From contig NC_085137.1 of NCBI RefSeq assembly GCF_035046485.1, positions 10,804,252 to 10,868,251 on the forward strand: 64,000 nt of DNA, in the 5' to 3' direction. Shown here piece by piece: positions 1 to 10,649 of the stretch. Source of the DNA: Aedes albopictus (Eukaryota > Arthropoda > Insecta > Diptera > Culicidae). Made by a program: the position numbers and the translations under genes. The notes below the pieces were generated by a model that was given only the letters and a program-made list of their open reading frames with translations, was not told where the DNA came from and made no database searches. Numbering within the stretch: position 1 is the first letter of the stretch; each line of letters begins with the position of its first letter.

Positions 1-480
1 TTTCCGCAGCTCGATCACTACTTACATTTTCTCACAGAAGTATTCTTCTCAGCACGGTCACCAATCAGCAGCAGCAAATTTTCGGTGCTCACTTTTATCA
101 CTTGTCACGATTTTCCACGCGCGAAATTCCAAACTGGCGCGAAACGTGATCGAACGAACGAAGGAACGTTTATTTCACGCAGCAAGCCGTGAGTACGCGT
201 ATTGTGTGTGCGGCGTCGCGAAACGCAAATTGAAAACTGATAAGTACCCTCCTGGCGGGCGATTCATAAGATCCCACCGTCTGGCTGCTGCTGTGGCTGC
301 TAAGCAAGCGCCTTGGTACCCACCATCTAGCAGAGCCAGCACGTACCTACCTATGTGTGGCTTAGTGGCTGGATGAGAGCAAAAGCAAAGAGCGAGTAAT
401 GCTAAGGCTATAAACTCCTTCTGGTCTAACAGAGCAATTGGATGGTGGAAGCGCAGAAGTACAGTGGTTCCCAAAGTTAT
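1..480. other. Unassigned moderately GC-rich stretch, possible gene-flank sequence
   Basis: This stretch is less AT-rich than what follows and contains no obvious transposon termini. Two short open frames overlap on opposite strands (146-376 plus, 175-474 minus), but neither shows a recognisable domain, so I do not call a gene. Its composition resembles mosquito 5' UTR or promoter DNA. It could belong to a gene extending left of the window. Confidence 0.2.
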
Positions 481-1111
481 GTAGAATCCCTAAAATAGGG
501 GTTTTCAGTCATTTTGCTTGCAGTGCATTCTTAAGAGATAAAATGCTGCGCGGTACATCGGTTCATCAATTTTGAAAATTGCTAATTGAAGTTTTTCGAA
601 AAAAAAACCGGGACCCCCGGATTCTCTCCCGAAGGAACAATACCATGAATAACTCACATTTTGAGTGTTTGTCAAGAATTCGATCTCAGGTTCTCCGAGT
701 GATAGCCACGTGCTTGTCAAAACGAGATTTGTTCAACCGAATGGTAATTCAATAGTTGTGTCCTGGTAAAAATCTCTCAGATTATTTTGCGTCGATTTAC
801 TTCAGATTTCTTGTAACTAAATAGCGGATTTTTATAGGCCCAAGATCAGTACTAACAAGATTTTTGAGAGATTTTTCTCAGGTTTCTTCTTCCATGTCGA
901 TTGTCTACTTTTAAATTCACCAAAGTTGAACAGGTTTTCCAGGAATTAAAAAAAGAAACCTTAAAATACAGGGGATGAACATAATGATCGCGACAGACAA
1001 TATATTTACTTTCCAAAACATGTTCAACTAGCTGTAACTGTTTGAAAAGTGCATCGAATATTTTCAAATTTTCACTATGAGTTAAATAGTCACAAAATTT
1101 CAGCTTATTGG
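481..1111. other. AT-rich spacer, nothing recognised
   Basis: No coding signal, RNA gene or clear terminal inverted repeat is visible. Short frames on the minus strand have no family features. Confidence 0.5.
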
Positions 1112-2524
1112 ACGCAGTGCACAGTGGACAATGGTCCTCGAACCAGATTTACGAGGAAAGATGCATGCAGCGCCTTCAAATGATGTTTTAGACAAATATG
1201 TTCTTCTAGAAAGTTGTTCCTAAAAATAAGGCCCTCTTTTCAATATACATGAAAATTAGGATGATCCATATTTTCAAAGAAATTGGTAACCAAACTTTTT
1301 TATTTGCATGAATAACTGTATACATTCTTCGGGAAAGTTGTAGATCTATCAATTTTGAGCAAGTTTGCCGAAAACACTTTTTATGTAGCTTTAAAATTGA
1401 CCGATCTAGAGGGATTTTTTCTGAATATGCTTAGGGTGGTTCAAGAAAATCGGTTTTCTGGCGTTAACTTTTTCAGTTTCGATCAAAGTCGCCCAAGAAA
1501 CACTTGTAGAGCATTTGAAGACGCGTCATTTCGTGCGCTGAGATGATCGTTATCTCTTTTGGTTCAAAAGTTATAGGCATTTTTCTTAAAAAATCATAGT
1601 TTTTTTTAAAAAGGTGTTATGACGGGTTGGGGCAAACATAAAAAATATCTTTTGCCCGCATTCAAAAGAAGAAATGTTGTTATAAAACATATCAAAAAAT
1701 TAAAGGGGTGTTATTTTTGTAACTCAAGTGAAACATATTTGAAAAGTGCCTATTTTTTTCTAGAAAATCATCAATATCTTTTGAACGGAATGACGTAGCA
1801 ACATTCTCAGCTCACGAAAATGGGCGTTTTTTAAAGCTCTAAAACTGTTTCTTAGACAACTTTGATGAGAAATTTGAAACAAAAAAGATAAAGGGTTTAA
1901 ACTGTTTTGACCAAATTTGGAGTATTTTCCCATAGTTTTCATAGGGTGACGCTAGAGCAAATCGTTTTATTGCTTTATCTTTTTTGTTTCAAATTTCTCG
2001 TTAAAGTCGCCTGAGAACCACTTTTAGAGCTTCCAAAAACGTGCGCTGAGAATGTTGCTACGTCATTCCGCTCAAAAGATATTGATGATTTTCTAGAAAA
2101 AATAGGCAATTACTACACTTTTCAAATATTTTTCACTTGAGTTATAAAAATAACACCCCTCTAATTTTTTGCTATGTTTCATAACAACATTTCTTCTTTT
2201 GAATGTGGGCAAAATATATTTTTTATGTTTGCCCCAACCCGTCTTAATTTTAAAGCTACATAAAAAGTGTCTTCGGCAAACTTGCTCAAAATTGATAGAT
2301 CTACAACTTTCCCGAAGAATGTATACAGTTATTCATGCAAATAAAAAAGTTTGGTTACCAATTTCTTTGAAAATATGGACCACCCTAATTTTCATGTATA
2401 TTGAGAAGAGGACCTTATTAATAGGAACAACTTTGTATAAGACCGTATTTGCCTAAAAACTCATTTGAAGGCGTTGAATGCATCTTCCTTCGTAAATCTG
2501 GTTCGTGGACCACTGTGCAGTGGC
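1112..2524. mobile_element. Inverted-repeat (foldback-type) DNA element, ~1.4 kb
   Basis: The two ends are reverse complements. The left end reads GCACAGTGGACAATGGTCC and the right end, reversed, reads GCACAGTGGTCCACGAACC. The arms stay complementary for several hundred bases: the block around 1290-1390 is mirrored at 2250-2350. A second mirrored block in the centre (about 1745-1945 against 1960-2130) makes the element almost wholly palindromic. No transposase is encoded, so it would depend on enzyme supplied in trans. The superfamily is not clear because I could not define a target duplication. Confidence 0.75.
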
Positions 2525-2964
2525 TTAATTTCCCCAACAGGGGAGGAAAAAATGAGTCGAATAACTCATATTGTGTATCAGTGGTTCAATTTTGGGAAAG
2601 TTTGGACAATTCTACACGGAGTTTGAAAGATTCTTGAAAAAGGTATAATCAATAATCATCCTATAGCCAAAACTTTGAGCTGTTATATCTCCGGATTCAA
2701 TTAACCGAATGTAATGAAATTCTGATCATTTTTGACCAATATAATGAGCTTTAAAAAACGTATGATTTTACTTGAAATAAAGAATGAGAGAAAAAATTAC
2801 AACTCTACCAAAAAACCTCGCTCTTCGTATACAGCGCGAGCGCGGTGCAGTTTCGGTTGCTTGATGGCGCGCGTCCTGAAAGGTTAATTTGTTTTTTTTT
2901 AGTAAATTGATCTGTTCTTAATATGCATCCCATTACTTTTTTTATTTATTGTCATCTATTTTGT

Positions 2965-4258
2965 TACCGTCAAACGGGGTTACTTGCAACAGCGGTGTAA
3001 CTTGCAACACGATGACATACACTAAATGTGAAGCATTTTCTAATAATAATGAAAACTAGGATGCCCTACTATTTCGGTTATAGTGATTATGTGTATCAAA
3101 GATCGATTTAGTATAAAAATTGGCTTTGTTTCTTTGTTTATGGTTTAGCTACACTGTTAAAATGGATTGCTAATTTTATGCCATAAAAACAAGTATGAAA
3201 ATCGTGCTTGACCTCTCCCTTATGGTAAGTGCGATAAGTCTGATGACCTTGCTTGCAGTTAGGGTACCTAATAGTAAGCTTATCTAAACGATAAAAGTTT
3301 GAGAAACTTATCGACTAAGTAATGCAAAAGATCATTATTATATTCGACAACCACTATGGGGTAACTTGCAACAGTTGAATTTGACGAAACCTTCTATTAT
3401 TTATCTTCATTTCACGATATATTTGACAGAAATAACCGAAATGGATCATTTATTGATTACGTAACGCGTTCATTTTCAAATGACAATTCATTTTTTACAT
3501 TTTTTTTTTGCACGTGACCTTCAAACATTGTGAGGAAATACCACATTTTGAAGTTTCATTCATGTTTCATCATGTTAAAAATTCAATTTTTGTTTATGAA
3601 CGCTGTAAAGCAATCACCAACATCAATTCTGAACCTGGATGGAGTAAATTATTTCAGTTTAATACCCAAAGTAGAATAGGTGTGTTTCAATCAGGTTAAT
3701 TTAGCTGAAATTGCCAAACACCACTTCAAACTGAAGGCTACTTGAAGATGACTCACTCTACCTTTTCAAGAAATGACAATAATCATTGTTGACATTTTGT
3801 AATGAGTGCTAAGTCATGAGAATCATATATATTTTGTGTTTGAGGGACGTGAGACCTGTTGCTAAAAGATATACTCTCGCTTGCAATAACTATCAATCCT
3901 TTCATGAAAAATTATATGTCAATTGGTGAGTGTACATCTTTTCATGGTATGTTTCATGCATAACATCAAAAATTTACAATACAACTAAATACTAGAATGT
4001 TAGTGCTGTTTAATGATAGCTAACTTAGCTTCATGTCCTATGTTGCAAGTTACCCCTCAGATGGGGAAACTTGCAACAATCATGTATTTCGCACCTCCTG
4101 ATTAGGTGGCAACGTATTTTGGTAAACCAAGTGCTGCATAGTATTCTACTCGGGGTAATTAGCGTACACGATGCTTCACAGGATGTTTCAAATGTTTAGA
4201 TTTTCAATGATATTGCTTCAAAGTCGAAAAGTGTTGCAAGTTACCCCATTTGACGGTA
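2965..4258. mobile_element. Non-autonomous DNA transposon with GTTACTTGCAAC repeats
   Basis: The terminal inverted repeats begin TACCGTCAAACGGGG on the left and end CCCATTTGACGGTA on the right. The subterminal motif GGGGTAACTTGCAACA or its complement recurs near 2985, 3005, 3360, 4045, 4060 and 4235, as expected for transposase-binding repeats of a MITE-like element. TA at both ends may be the target duplication. The interior carries no transposase frame; the 63-codon frame at 3508-3699 has no known domain. Confidence 0.75.
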
Positions 4259-4442
4259 CTTTTCTTCAATTCATATTCATTTTCAAGTAAATTAGAGAGA
4301 ATTTAAATGAATTATAATTACCATCTCGAATTTTCAAACGATGTTGATATTTTGGATAATTTAGAATAAAAAAATATTGATACATTTTTCTTCCGTGTTA
4401 AGAATTTGAATTTAAGTCAATAGTTTTTCATATCTCATTATA

Positions 4443-4872
4443 CAGTGCGAGAAATAAGTATAAAGACAGAGCCGTTTTCCATACAAAATAATCATGTTTA
4501 GGGATCAAAATCTCTTTTTCTAGCGATTCGATTGTTATGAAATTTTGTCTGCAACCTTAAAATAACTAGAATTTTGGCTAGAAATATAAATCATCATCCA
4601 TGAAAACGTTTTTATCGACTTTTCAGATTCAAATAAATATAAAGACACTTATTTCCATATAAAAATGTGTCTTTATATTTATTTGAATCTGAAAAGTCGA
4701 TATAATCGTTTTCATGGATGATGATTTATATTTCTAGCAAAAATTCTAGTTATTTTAAGGTTGCAGACAAAATTCCATAACAATCGAATCGCTAGAAAAA
4801 GGTATATTGATCCCTAAACATGATTATTTTGTATGGAAAACGGCTCTGTCTTTATACTTATTTCTCGCACTG
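4443..4872. mobile_element. Palindromic MITE flanked by TA (Tc1/mariner type)
   Basis: The ends CAGTGCGAGAAATAAGTATA and its complement are flanked by TA on both sides, the target choice of Tc1/mariner transposases. Almost the whole 430 bp is one long hairpin centred near 4660, with very few arm mismatches, so the copy is probably young. It encodes nothing and would need a transposase in trans. Confidence 0.85.
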
Positions 4873-5325
4873 TATAGGTCATACGTGCTTAAAATATCAT
4901 TGTATTCAGTACATTGAATCCGGAGATATAACAGATTAAAGTTGGCTATAGAATAATTATTACTTTTTCTAGAATCTTTCTGATTTCGTGTAGACTAGCC
5001 CGATCTCTTCTAAGTTTGCACCACTGATGCACAACTAGCCAACTAACAGTGAAAATTTTAGATTTTTTGATACACTTTTTAAGAAGTTACAGCTATTTGA
5101 CAATTTTTTGTTTTGAAAAGTGAAAATTTTGTCTGTCCTGATAATTTTGTCTATCCCTTCAATCTGTGAGACCTCCTGAACAAACGCTACTTAAGGAAAC
5201 AATTACTGGAGAATCTGGAAGAATCATAGAAGGAGTTTCTAAAAGAAAATTGAAATTGAAAAAACATCTCGAAGAGCTCTTTTGAAACAATTTGTTAACA
5301 AATGTTATCTGCATCGTTCACAGGG

Positions 5326-5760
5326 GTGTCCGGCCATTTGGCCAAATGCCGTTTGGCCGAATGCCATTTGGCCGAATGCCATTTGGCCGAATGCCATCTG
5401 GCCGAATGGGTCATTTGGCCGAATGCCGTTTGGCCGAATCGTGATCAAAAGAATTCAGAAGAAGTCTTCGACATTCTTATTCGCAATATGACCATCAGAA
5501 ATATTTCCTTTTTTTTAATAATAGGCTATTCTTTCTAGTTTTGATATTCAGTGCTTAGTTGGCGTTAAAACTGCCTATATTTTATCAAAGTTTTTTCCTT
5601 CTTTGACTCATAGACTGTTCTTTCAAGTTATACTGAGGCTGGGAACGGGGGTATGGTCACCTAAGTTCATCATTCATTTTTCGGCCAAACGGCATTCGGC
5701 CAAATTGTATTCGGCCAAATGACCCTTTCGGCCAAATGGCGTTCGGCCAAATGACCCGGA
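5326..5760. mobile_element. MITE with tandem TTTGGCCGAATGCC termini
   Basis: The left end holds about seven short tandem copies of a motif like TTTGGCCGAATGCCA (5332-5442). The right end holds the complementary motif, TTCGGCCAAATG, at 5679-5757. The middle is AT-rich and non-coding. The same organisation, with a related motif, is seen at 29921-30482. The two overlapping frames of 69 and 78 codons over the left repeats are by-products of the repetition. Confidence 0.7.
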
Positions 5761-6440
5761 ACCGTACACAGGTATTTCTGTTTATGTCATACACTGGTGA
5801 TGCATAAATTGAAACGTGCATAAATTTTTAATTTTATGCATCAATTAAATCAATTCGTTAAATAAAAAACTTCGTTCTCGAGAAAATGTTTTAAAACGAT
5901 TGCAACAAACCCATTTCTTCTGAGGGTTTGCTGAGGGGCGTATCAGGAATATGTTTGGGGGGCAAGGTGGCTTCAGAAAGTTTTAAGTTTACTTCAAATG
6001 CATTTCAGGGGTTTCAGGTGGGTTTGAGATTTGTTCAAGAGGGATTTAAGTCCTTTCAGAAACGTTCCAAGAGGTTAAGAGGCGTTTCAAAATAAGTATG
6101 GAAGCTCCATGGCCCTACATGTACCGAATAGAAGCATCCCAGAAACCACAGGAAATCTCCTCTGAACACTCAGACAATTCCAAAAACGCCCCAGGAACCC
6201 ATGATCATGCCACTATTCTCTACATTAGAATTACTAAAAAGAACAGCCTATGATTTAAAATAGGAATAATCTTTTAAAAGCTATCAACTATCCTATTCGT
6301 GGTAAAACTAGAAAGAATTACCTATTATTCAAAGAAGAAAATATTTCTGATAATCATATTGGCAGCTAGAATGTCTAAAGATCCTTATATATAAATCTAG
6401 GAAGAGAAGCCTATGGCAGAAATGTTTTGATCATAATTCT
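5761..6440. other. Non-coding spacer with degenerate repeat text
   Basis: I see no gene. The part at 5920-6220 is a degenerate run of phrases such as TTTCAGGGG and CCCCAGGAACCC. The part at 6220-6440 resembles the interior of the GGCCAAATG-type MITE just upstream and is probably a decayed copy. Confidence 0.4.
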
Positions 6441-6512
6441 GCCAAATGACCGATTCGGTCAGATGGCATTTGGCCAAATGGCCAAACGACATTCGGTGAA
6501 ATGGTCGGAAAT
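6441..6512. repeat. Decayed GGCCAAATG terminal-repeat fragment
   Basis: This contains GGCATTTGGCCAAATGGCC followed by a diverged CATTCGGTGAAATGG. It is the same motif family as the termini of the MITE at 5326-5760, so it is probably the end of an older copy. Confidence 0.5.
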
Positions 6513-6638
6513 TGCTCCTCAGACCCCTAGAAAACGCCCCTGAGGCCCTTTCAGAAACCCCTCTGAAAGACATTCTCCTGAGATCATCTAAAACGTCCCT
6601 GAGACTGAAATGTTGGGGAATGATCTTTCACCGGGATT

Positions 6639-6887
6639 TAGGCTGATACAAATTTTATTTTGACTTTTTGTCTCCCCCCCCTTCAAAAATTTTTGGCTGG
6701 ATTTTGCATTTTGAGGGGGCAGATAAAAAAATATTTATCAAAATTTCGGGTCTTGCTTAAAATTCTTTAACAAATCCGATGAGTTTTTAATATTTTTCAA
6801 ATTAAATGCTTTATTATTTTTATCCCCCCCCCTCGACCGGTCAAAGAGTGGTGGGACAAAAAGTGAAATAAATATTTGTAACGGCCT
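6639..6887. mobile_element. Small MITE with C-rich subterminal runs
   Basis: The left end reads GGCTGATACAAATTTTATTT followed by GACTTTTTGTC and a C run. The right end, reversed, reads GGCCGTTACAAATATTTATT followed by CACTTTTTGTCC. This gives ~35-bp imperfect terminal inverted repeats around a 250-bp AT-rich non-coding core. Confidence 0.65.
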
Positions 6888-7009
6888 TATTCGATAGCCT
6901 AGCAGTAGAAAAGTGGTTTCAAACCACTACACGAATATAAAGGGGGTGAGTTGGTACCTCGGTGATACGTCAGAATGGGCAATACAACATGCTTCTCCGG
7001 AACATGGTT

Positions 7010-7530
7010 CTTCGCTTTGGTACATATAACAACACCCTGAAACACCCTGAGATTCCCTGTAATCCCCTGAGGCACCCTGAAAATGGAACCCCTTGAAACG
7101 CCCCTGAAAGCCCCTACACTCCATGAAACCCTCCATTGATCCTCATGTGAGCGTCTCTAAAACACGCCCAAGACCCCCTATAATACCTCTGAGACCCCCT
7201 GAAATCCTTCTGAATCCTCATAAGACTTCCTAAAATGTTCCTGTAACCCTTGAAATGAAGGGCTTCTTGAAACCTCCTAACACACCTTGGGTGGCCCCTG
7301 AAATCCCCTGAAACTCCATCGAATCCTTTTGAGATCCCTGATACACTGCTCCTGAAACCCCCCTGAGACCGTCTTAGTAAACCTGGAACTCTCAGAAGCC
7401 CCCTAACCCTTCAGAGACTCCCTAAACCACCCATTACATTTCCAGAAACTCCAGAAAGCCCCTGGCACACGTCGAAATATCCCTGAACCCCTCCTAATTC
7501 CTCTGAGCATTTGCTTGAACTTCTTTGAAG
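7010..7530. repeat. Degenerate CCCCTGAAACNCC repeat tract
   Basis: Short variable phrases (CCCTGAAACCCC, CCCCTGAGACCC, CCTGAAATCCC) follow one another for ~500 bp with no fixed period. The same text style occurs at 27690-28190, 29600-29810 and 56750-56945. It is non-coding; open frames on the minus strand only reflect the repeat. Confidence 0.65.
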
Positions 7531-7569
7531 ACCCTCGGGCATGGGTTCCCCCCAAAATCTCAGTGTTTG

Positions 7570-8221
7570 GAGGTTATGGCTTTCAGTCTTGGAAGGAAGT
7601 CACTGTGCTCAGAAATTTGTTGCAGACCAATATCTTCTTCTTTGAATTGTAACGGGTGCGCAATGCTTCTTGACAGCCGCTTGAATTGGCTGCCACAACT
7701 CTGTGAAAAGACAAGTTTCTGAGGCAGGACACTGTATGTGACCTTATAATCAGAATACTTGCCTGGTCTATAGCGCTCCCTCTCGCTGCGCCTCGGAGTA
7801 GGATGAACATTGTCTCGAGTTGGACGCGGAGGGAGCGCAGACGGTTGAACTTGCTTCCGAATCTTCCACTGCTTCCAGCTCCAGTTCCGTATCAGTGACT
7901 TCGACGACCTCAGCTAGTTGAGTCTAGCACCGAGTCGCTCACTTCATCACTCTGTATGATCGCACCGGTATCTTCGTAGTATGGTTCCACTTCCGCTTCA
8001 GCATAGCCGGCTTGGCCGACCTCCGATAGTATTATGATGTCCCGGCTAACGAAAGCATGGTTTGTCACCGGATTAAACACTCTGTTCCCCTTGGTATATT
8101 CCGCGGATTTTGCGTCCCACTTGTTCCTCTTCTCCTTGGGTACGTATGCTATCACTTTGGACCCAAAAACGCGAAGATAGGACAGATTCGGTCGCTTGCC
8201 GAAAAACATTTCCAACGGTGT
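7570..8221 (-). pseudogene. Ty1/copia retrotransposon pol remnant (integrase end to start of RT region)
   Basis: Read on the minus strand, 8215-7910 encodes a 101-residue stretch with EMFFGKRPNLSYLRVFGSKV near its start, then KRNKWDAKS and NPVTNHAFVSRDII. This is the well-known C-terminal integrase region of Ty1/copia polyproteins. Downstream (7810-7570) another frame resembles the linker before the reverse transcriptase, with frame changes and stops. There is no protease, catalytic integrase core, RT or LTR, so this is a broken fossil. On its 5' side it is interrupted at 8222 by a SINE. It should not be annotated as a host gene. Confidence 0.8.
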
Positions 8222-8685
8222 TATTTATTTATTTTTCTTTATTTTTTTTATTCTTCAATCACTTAACCTAATTTGCAGCTCTATTGTCCACTAGGGCACT
8301 GCGTGAGCGATTCCAATTGGAAGCTGTACATACACTTTACTTTGTATAGCGCCTAAATGTATTCTATTCTAATTGTACTACATCGAACTGGTTGCCGTTG
8401 CGCCGCTTTCACTTTCTACCCTATCATGGTAGAATGATGAGCACGAGGATGTTGATGTGTGGCTGTTGGTTGTTCCTGTTTCCAGTCCGATTGGGGGTCC
8501 ATTATGGGTTGCCGTTCGCCGAAGCCAAGTATCCGGGTTCATTTGAGCAATGGGCTCAGAAGAGGGTCAGTGCCAGCTGCTCTCAGGAGGAAAGAGCAAC
8601 TGACGAAAGTGCCGGGGCTGGGATCGAACCCATGACCATTTGCTTATGAAGCAAACGTGCGACCAATTGGGCCACGAGCCCCGGC
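8222..8685 (-). mobile_element. tRNA-derived SINE, full-length-looking
   Basis: On the minus strand the element starts with a complete tRNA-like head (8685-8611). A ~350-bp tRNA-unrelated body follows, and it ends in an A/T-rich tail of AATAAAT-type repeats at 8222-8255. This order is diagnostic for a SINE. The head supplies internal RNA polymerase III promoter boxes. It sits beside a copia remnant. I could not identify matching target-site duplications at its edges. Confidence 0.75.
8611..8685 (-). tRNA. tRNA-Met(CAT)-like SINE head, not a free tRNA gene
   Basis: The 75-nt minus-strand sequence begins GCCGGGGCTCGTGGCCC. It folds with a 7-bp acceptor stem (GCCGGGG pairing with CCCCGGC), an anticodon arm TTTGC-TTCATAA-GCAAA with anticodon CAT, and a T loop TTCGATC preceded by GGG. 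The A and B box positions are intact. Because it is joined without a break to a SINE body and tail, it is best read as the promoter head of that SINE. Confidence 0.6.
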
Positions 8686-8825
8686 AGGGATACTGAAAAC
8701 GCATAATTGTGTAGTTTCTTGAACTTGAAAAGGATTTTTTGCGACTAAAAAGTAATGACCCAAGTCAGTGTTCGGACCTCTGTAGGACCCCACATCTATG
8801 GCATTCGAGAAAACTGTCAGTCATG

Positions 8826-9080
8826 TCCTCTTCTTCTTGGCATAACGTCTCAACTGGGATAAACCCTGCCTTCAACTTTTTTGCATTGTTCATTGTTCTA
8901 TGAGCACTTCCATGGTTGTTAGCTGATGGCTTGCTCTGTCAATGACCAATTTGCAAATGTATTTCGTGTCACGCACACGAATATACTGTATGCCCAAGAA
9001 TGTCAAGAAATTGTCATCAACAAAAAAAATGCTGAACCGATAGGGAGTAGAACCCGCTACTCGCATCGGTTGTGCTGGTC
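8826..9080 (-). mobile_element. Feilai-like SINE, diverged
   Basis: Read on the minus strand, this has a degenerate tRNA-like head with a B-box-like GCGGGTTCTACTCCC. A conserved body follows (CAAATTGGTCATTGACAGAG; GGAAGTGCTCATAG; TTTATCCCAGTTGAGACG), and it ends in an AAGAAGAAG tail. The same body phrases occur in the plus-strand fragments at 9985-10096 and 30233-30347, so this is a multicopy family. Naming it Feilai-like rests on general knowledge of the Aedes SINE with a triplet-repeat tail, not on an alignment. Confidence 0.6.
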
Positions 9081-9300
9081 CCCAGTCATCCAAAAATTAC
9101 AAATTTTGTATGGAAATCAGTCGACGAGGTAAATGACGAATATAAGACGGCCAAAGTTTGTTCTGCGTGGTTCATTGATATAGCCACTTGGCAGAGATTT
9201 AGACAGCATTTGTAATGTGTAATGTGTAATTTTGTAATCAATAGTGCGTACAGTCAGGTCTCCTATTAGAAGCTGCCACCCACTTTACGCCCACCGTAAT

Positions 9301-9984
9301 GTCCCAGGCTGTCTTCTAACCAATTTAGTTTATTTTTTGTATGTGATGTTTGACCGTTGGGAAACACTAACTTTGTTTATTACGTTGTTTTTGAGAGTAA
9401 ATTTGTTGATTGTTTAGCATTTGTTGGTAGAATTTAGATAAAATTGTTATATTGTTATTTGTTATAAGTTAGTTAATTGTTAGAGATAATTAATAAAAAT
9501 CAGAACAAAATTTGTTAACACACATGTAGCCAACACTGAACAGATCTAAGGCAACACATACACAAAATACGCCAAAAAGGGGAAAGCGGACACCATAACA
9601 CATCCACGTCAGGAAGAAAAAGAAAAATGAAAATTGGGAAAACGCTAAGGAGACTGGGTCTTTCTTTTTAACTGGGTTCTTTTTAAGGAGCAAAGTCTTT
9701 CGATTCTGACCTCTCGAGGCAACCAGTGCGTTATCGAAGAAATTCAAACTTCCAAAGTCAATTTGACCGTTGTTCTGTTGATTAAATTAATCAGAAATTA
9801 AAGCTAGAAATGAAAGCTACAGTCGAACCTCCATGAGTCGATGTTCCTTGACTCGATATCGACTCATGGAGGTAAATTTTTACTGAAAAATAATTTTTGC
9901 AATTACATGCCATAAGATTGGACTTTTCAATCATCAAAAGTGTGCCGAAACGGCCTACTTTTCTTCACTAGATCAAGAGTGCTA
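9301..9984. other. AT-rich non-coding stretch with a small hairpin
   Basis: No gene is visible. A short hairpin at about 9826-9872 (CCTCCATGAGTCGAT against ATCGACTCATGGAGG) begins with TACAGTCGAACC, the form of a mariner-type terminus, and is probably a terminal fragment of another element. Confidence 0.4.
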
Positions 9985-10032
9985 AGTTGAAGCGAGGCAG
10001 TCCCAGTGGGGACGTAGAGCCATAAAGAAGAA

Positions 10033-10096
<64 letters not shown>
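9985..10096 (+). mobile_element. SINE 3' end with (GAA)n tail
   Basis: The phrase GCAGTCCCAGTGGGGACGTA matches the 3' body of the Feilai-like SINE also present at 30233-30347. It runs directly into GAA/AAG triplets from about 10026 to 10096. The 5' part of the SINE is missing. Confidence 0.6.
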
Positions 10097-10547
10097 CCCT
10101 AACAACGCCTTTCGTTCGGTTGGTGCCTCTCCCGGATAGCCAGAAATTCCACCTGGCGTTGAGGACCCTCCGACGCCCAGAACGTGCCGTGAACACCCGC
10201 AGATCTCGGCATCCCCCGTTGAAAGGCCTGGGCATCACCCACCACGCCACCCCGGTGGTAATTTCAAGCGCGAAGGTTGTGCTGCGCACCCCGTCATCCC
10301 GTCCAAGTCCCGGTGGTACACCGAACGCCCAAGAAACCCGTAGAAAATCCACCCGGCCCTTCCGGCCGGCCGCAACGTTCCACACCACACACCGACACTC
10401 CGACACACACAGTAAGTCGAAAATAAAAAGTAAAAAGCTTAAAGTGTGTTTTAATTGGGTTCTTGACCAGCGAAACGTGCCGACCCTTAGAGTCTCGCTC
10501 GCCTAGGTTCTTCCGACCCGCCATGTAACAGATGAGCTTATAGTAAG
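10097..10547. other. GC-rich island of unknown origin, possibly LTR or 5' leader
   Basis: The base composition changes sharply to GC-rich and C-rich text. Frames of 128, 159 and 147 codons on both strands overlap one another, and none shows a known domain, so I do not call a protein. The part near 10420-10520 (AATAAAAAG then a GTGTTTTAATTGGG stretch) has the flavour of an LTR retrotransposon R/U5 region. The evidence is thin. Confidence 0.2.
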
Positions 10548-10649
10548 GGGGCGTCCATAAATGAGGTAGCTTTTTAGGGGGGAGGGAGGTGTTTGTGATT
10601 TTGTGACGAAGTGTGACGATAGGGGGTAGGGGTTTATGATATGCTACGT
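10548..10649. mobile_element. MITE end interrupted by the large foldback
   Basis: This begins with GGCGTCCATAAATGAGGTAG and a G-rich subterminal region, matching the termini of the ~160-bp MITE at 35814-35977 and the sequence at 19716-19829. The foldback at 10650 has inserted into it: the last nine bases, ATGCTACGT, recur directly after the foldback at 17684-17692. Confidence 0.6.

Larger units (their letters stand above)
2576..5033. mobile_element. Older inverted-repeat element split by two later insertions
   Basis: The sequence at about 2576-2715 (TATCAGTGGTTCAA, then a block containing TTATATCTCCGGATTCAAT) is mirrored at about 4905-5033 (ending TTGCACCACTGATGCA). The arms differ more from each other than those of the nested elements, so this looks older. 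The elements at 2965-4258 and 4443-4872 sit between the arms. No protein is encoded. Confidence 0.6.

Noticed and set aside
7910..8215. 101-codon frame as a conserved host protein
   Set aside because: The sequence is the C-terminal integrase text of Ty1/copia polyproteins and is flanked by decayed pol.
8611..8685. Free tRNA-Met gene
   Set aside because: Continuous with a SINE body and A/T-rich tail, so it is a SINE promoter head.
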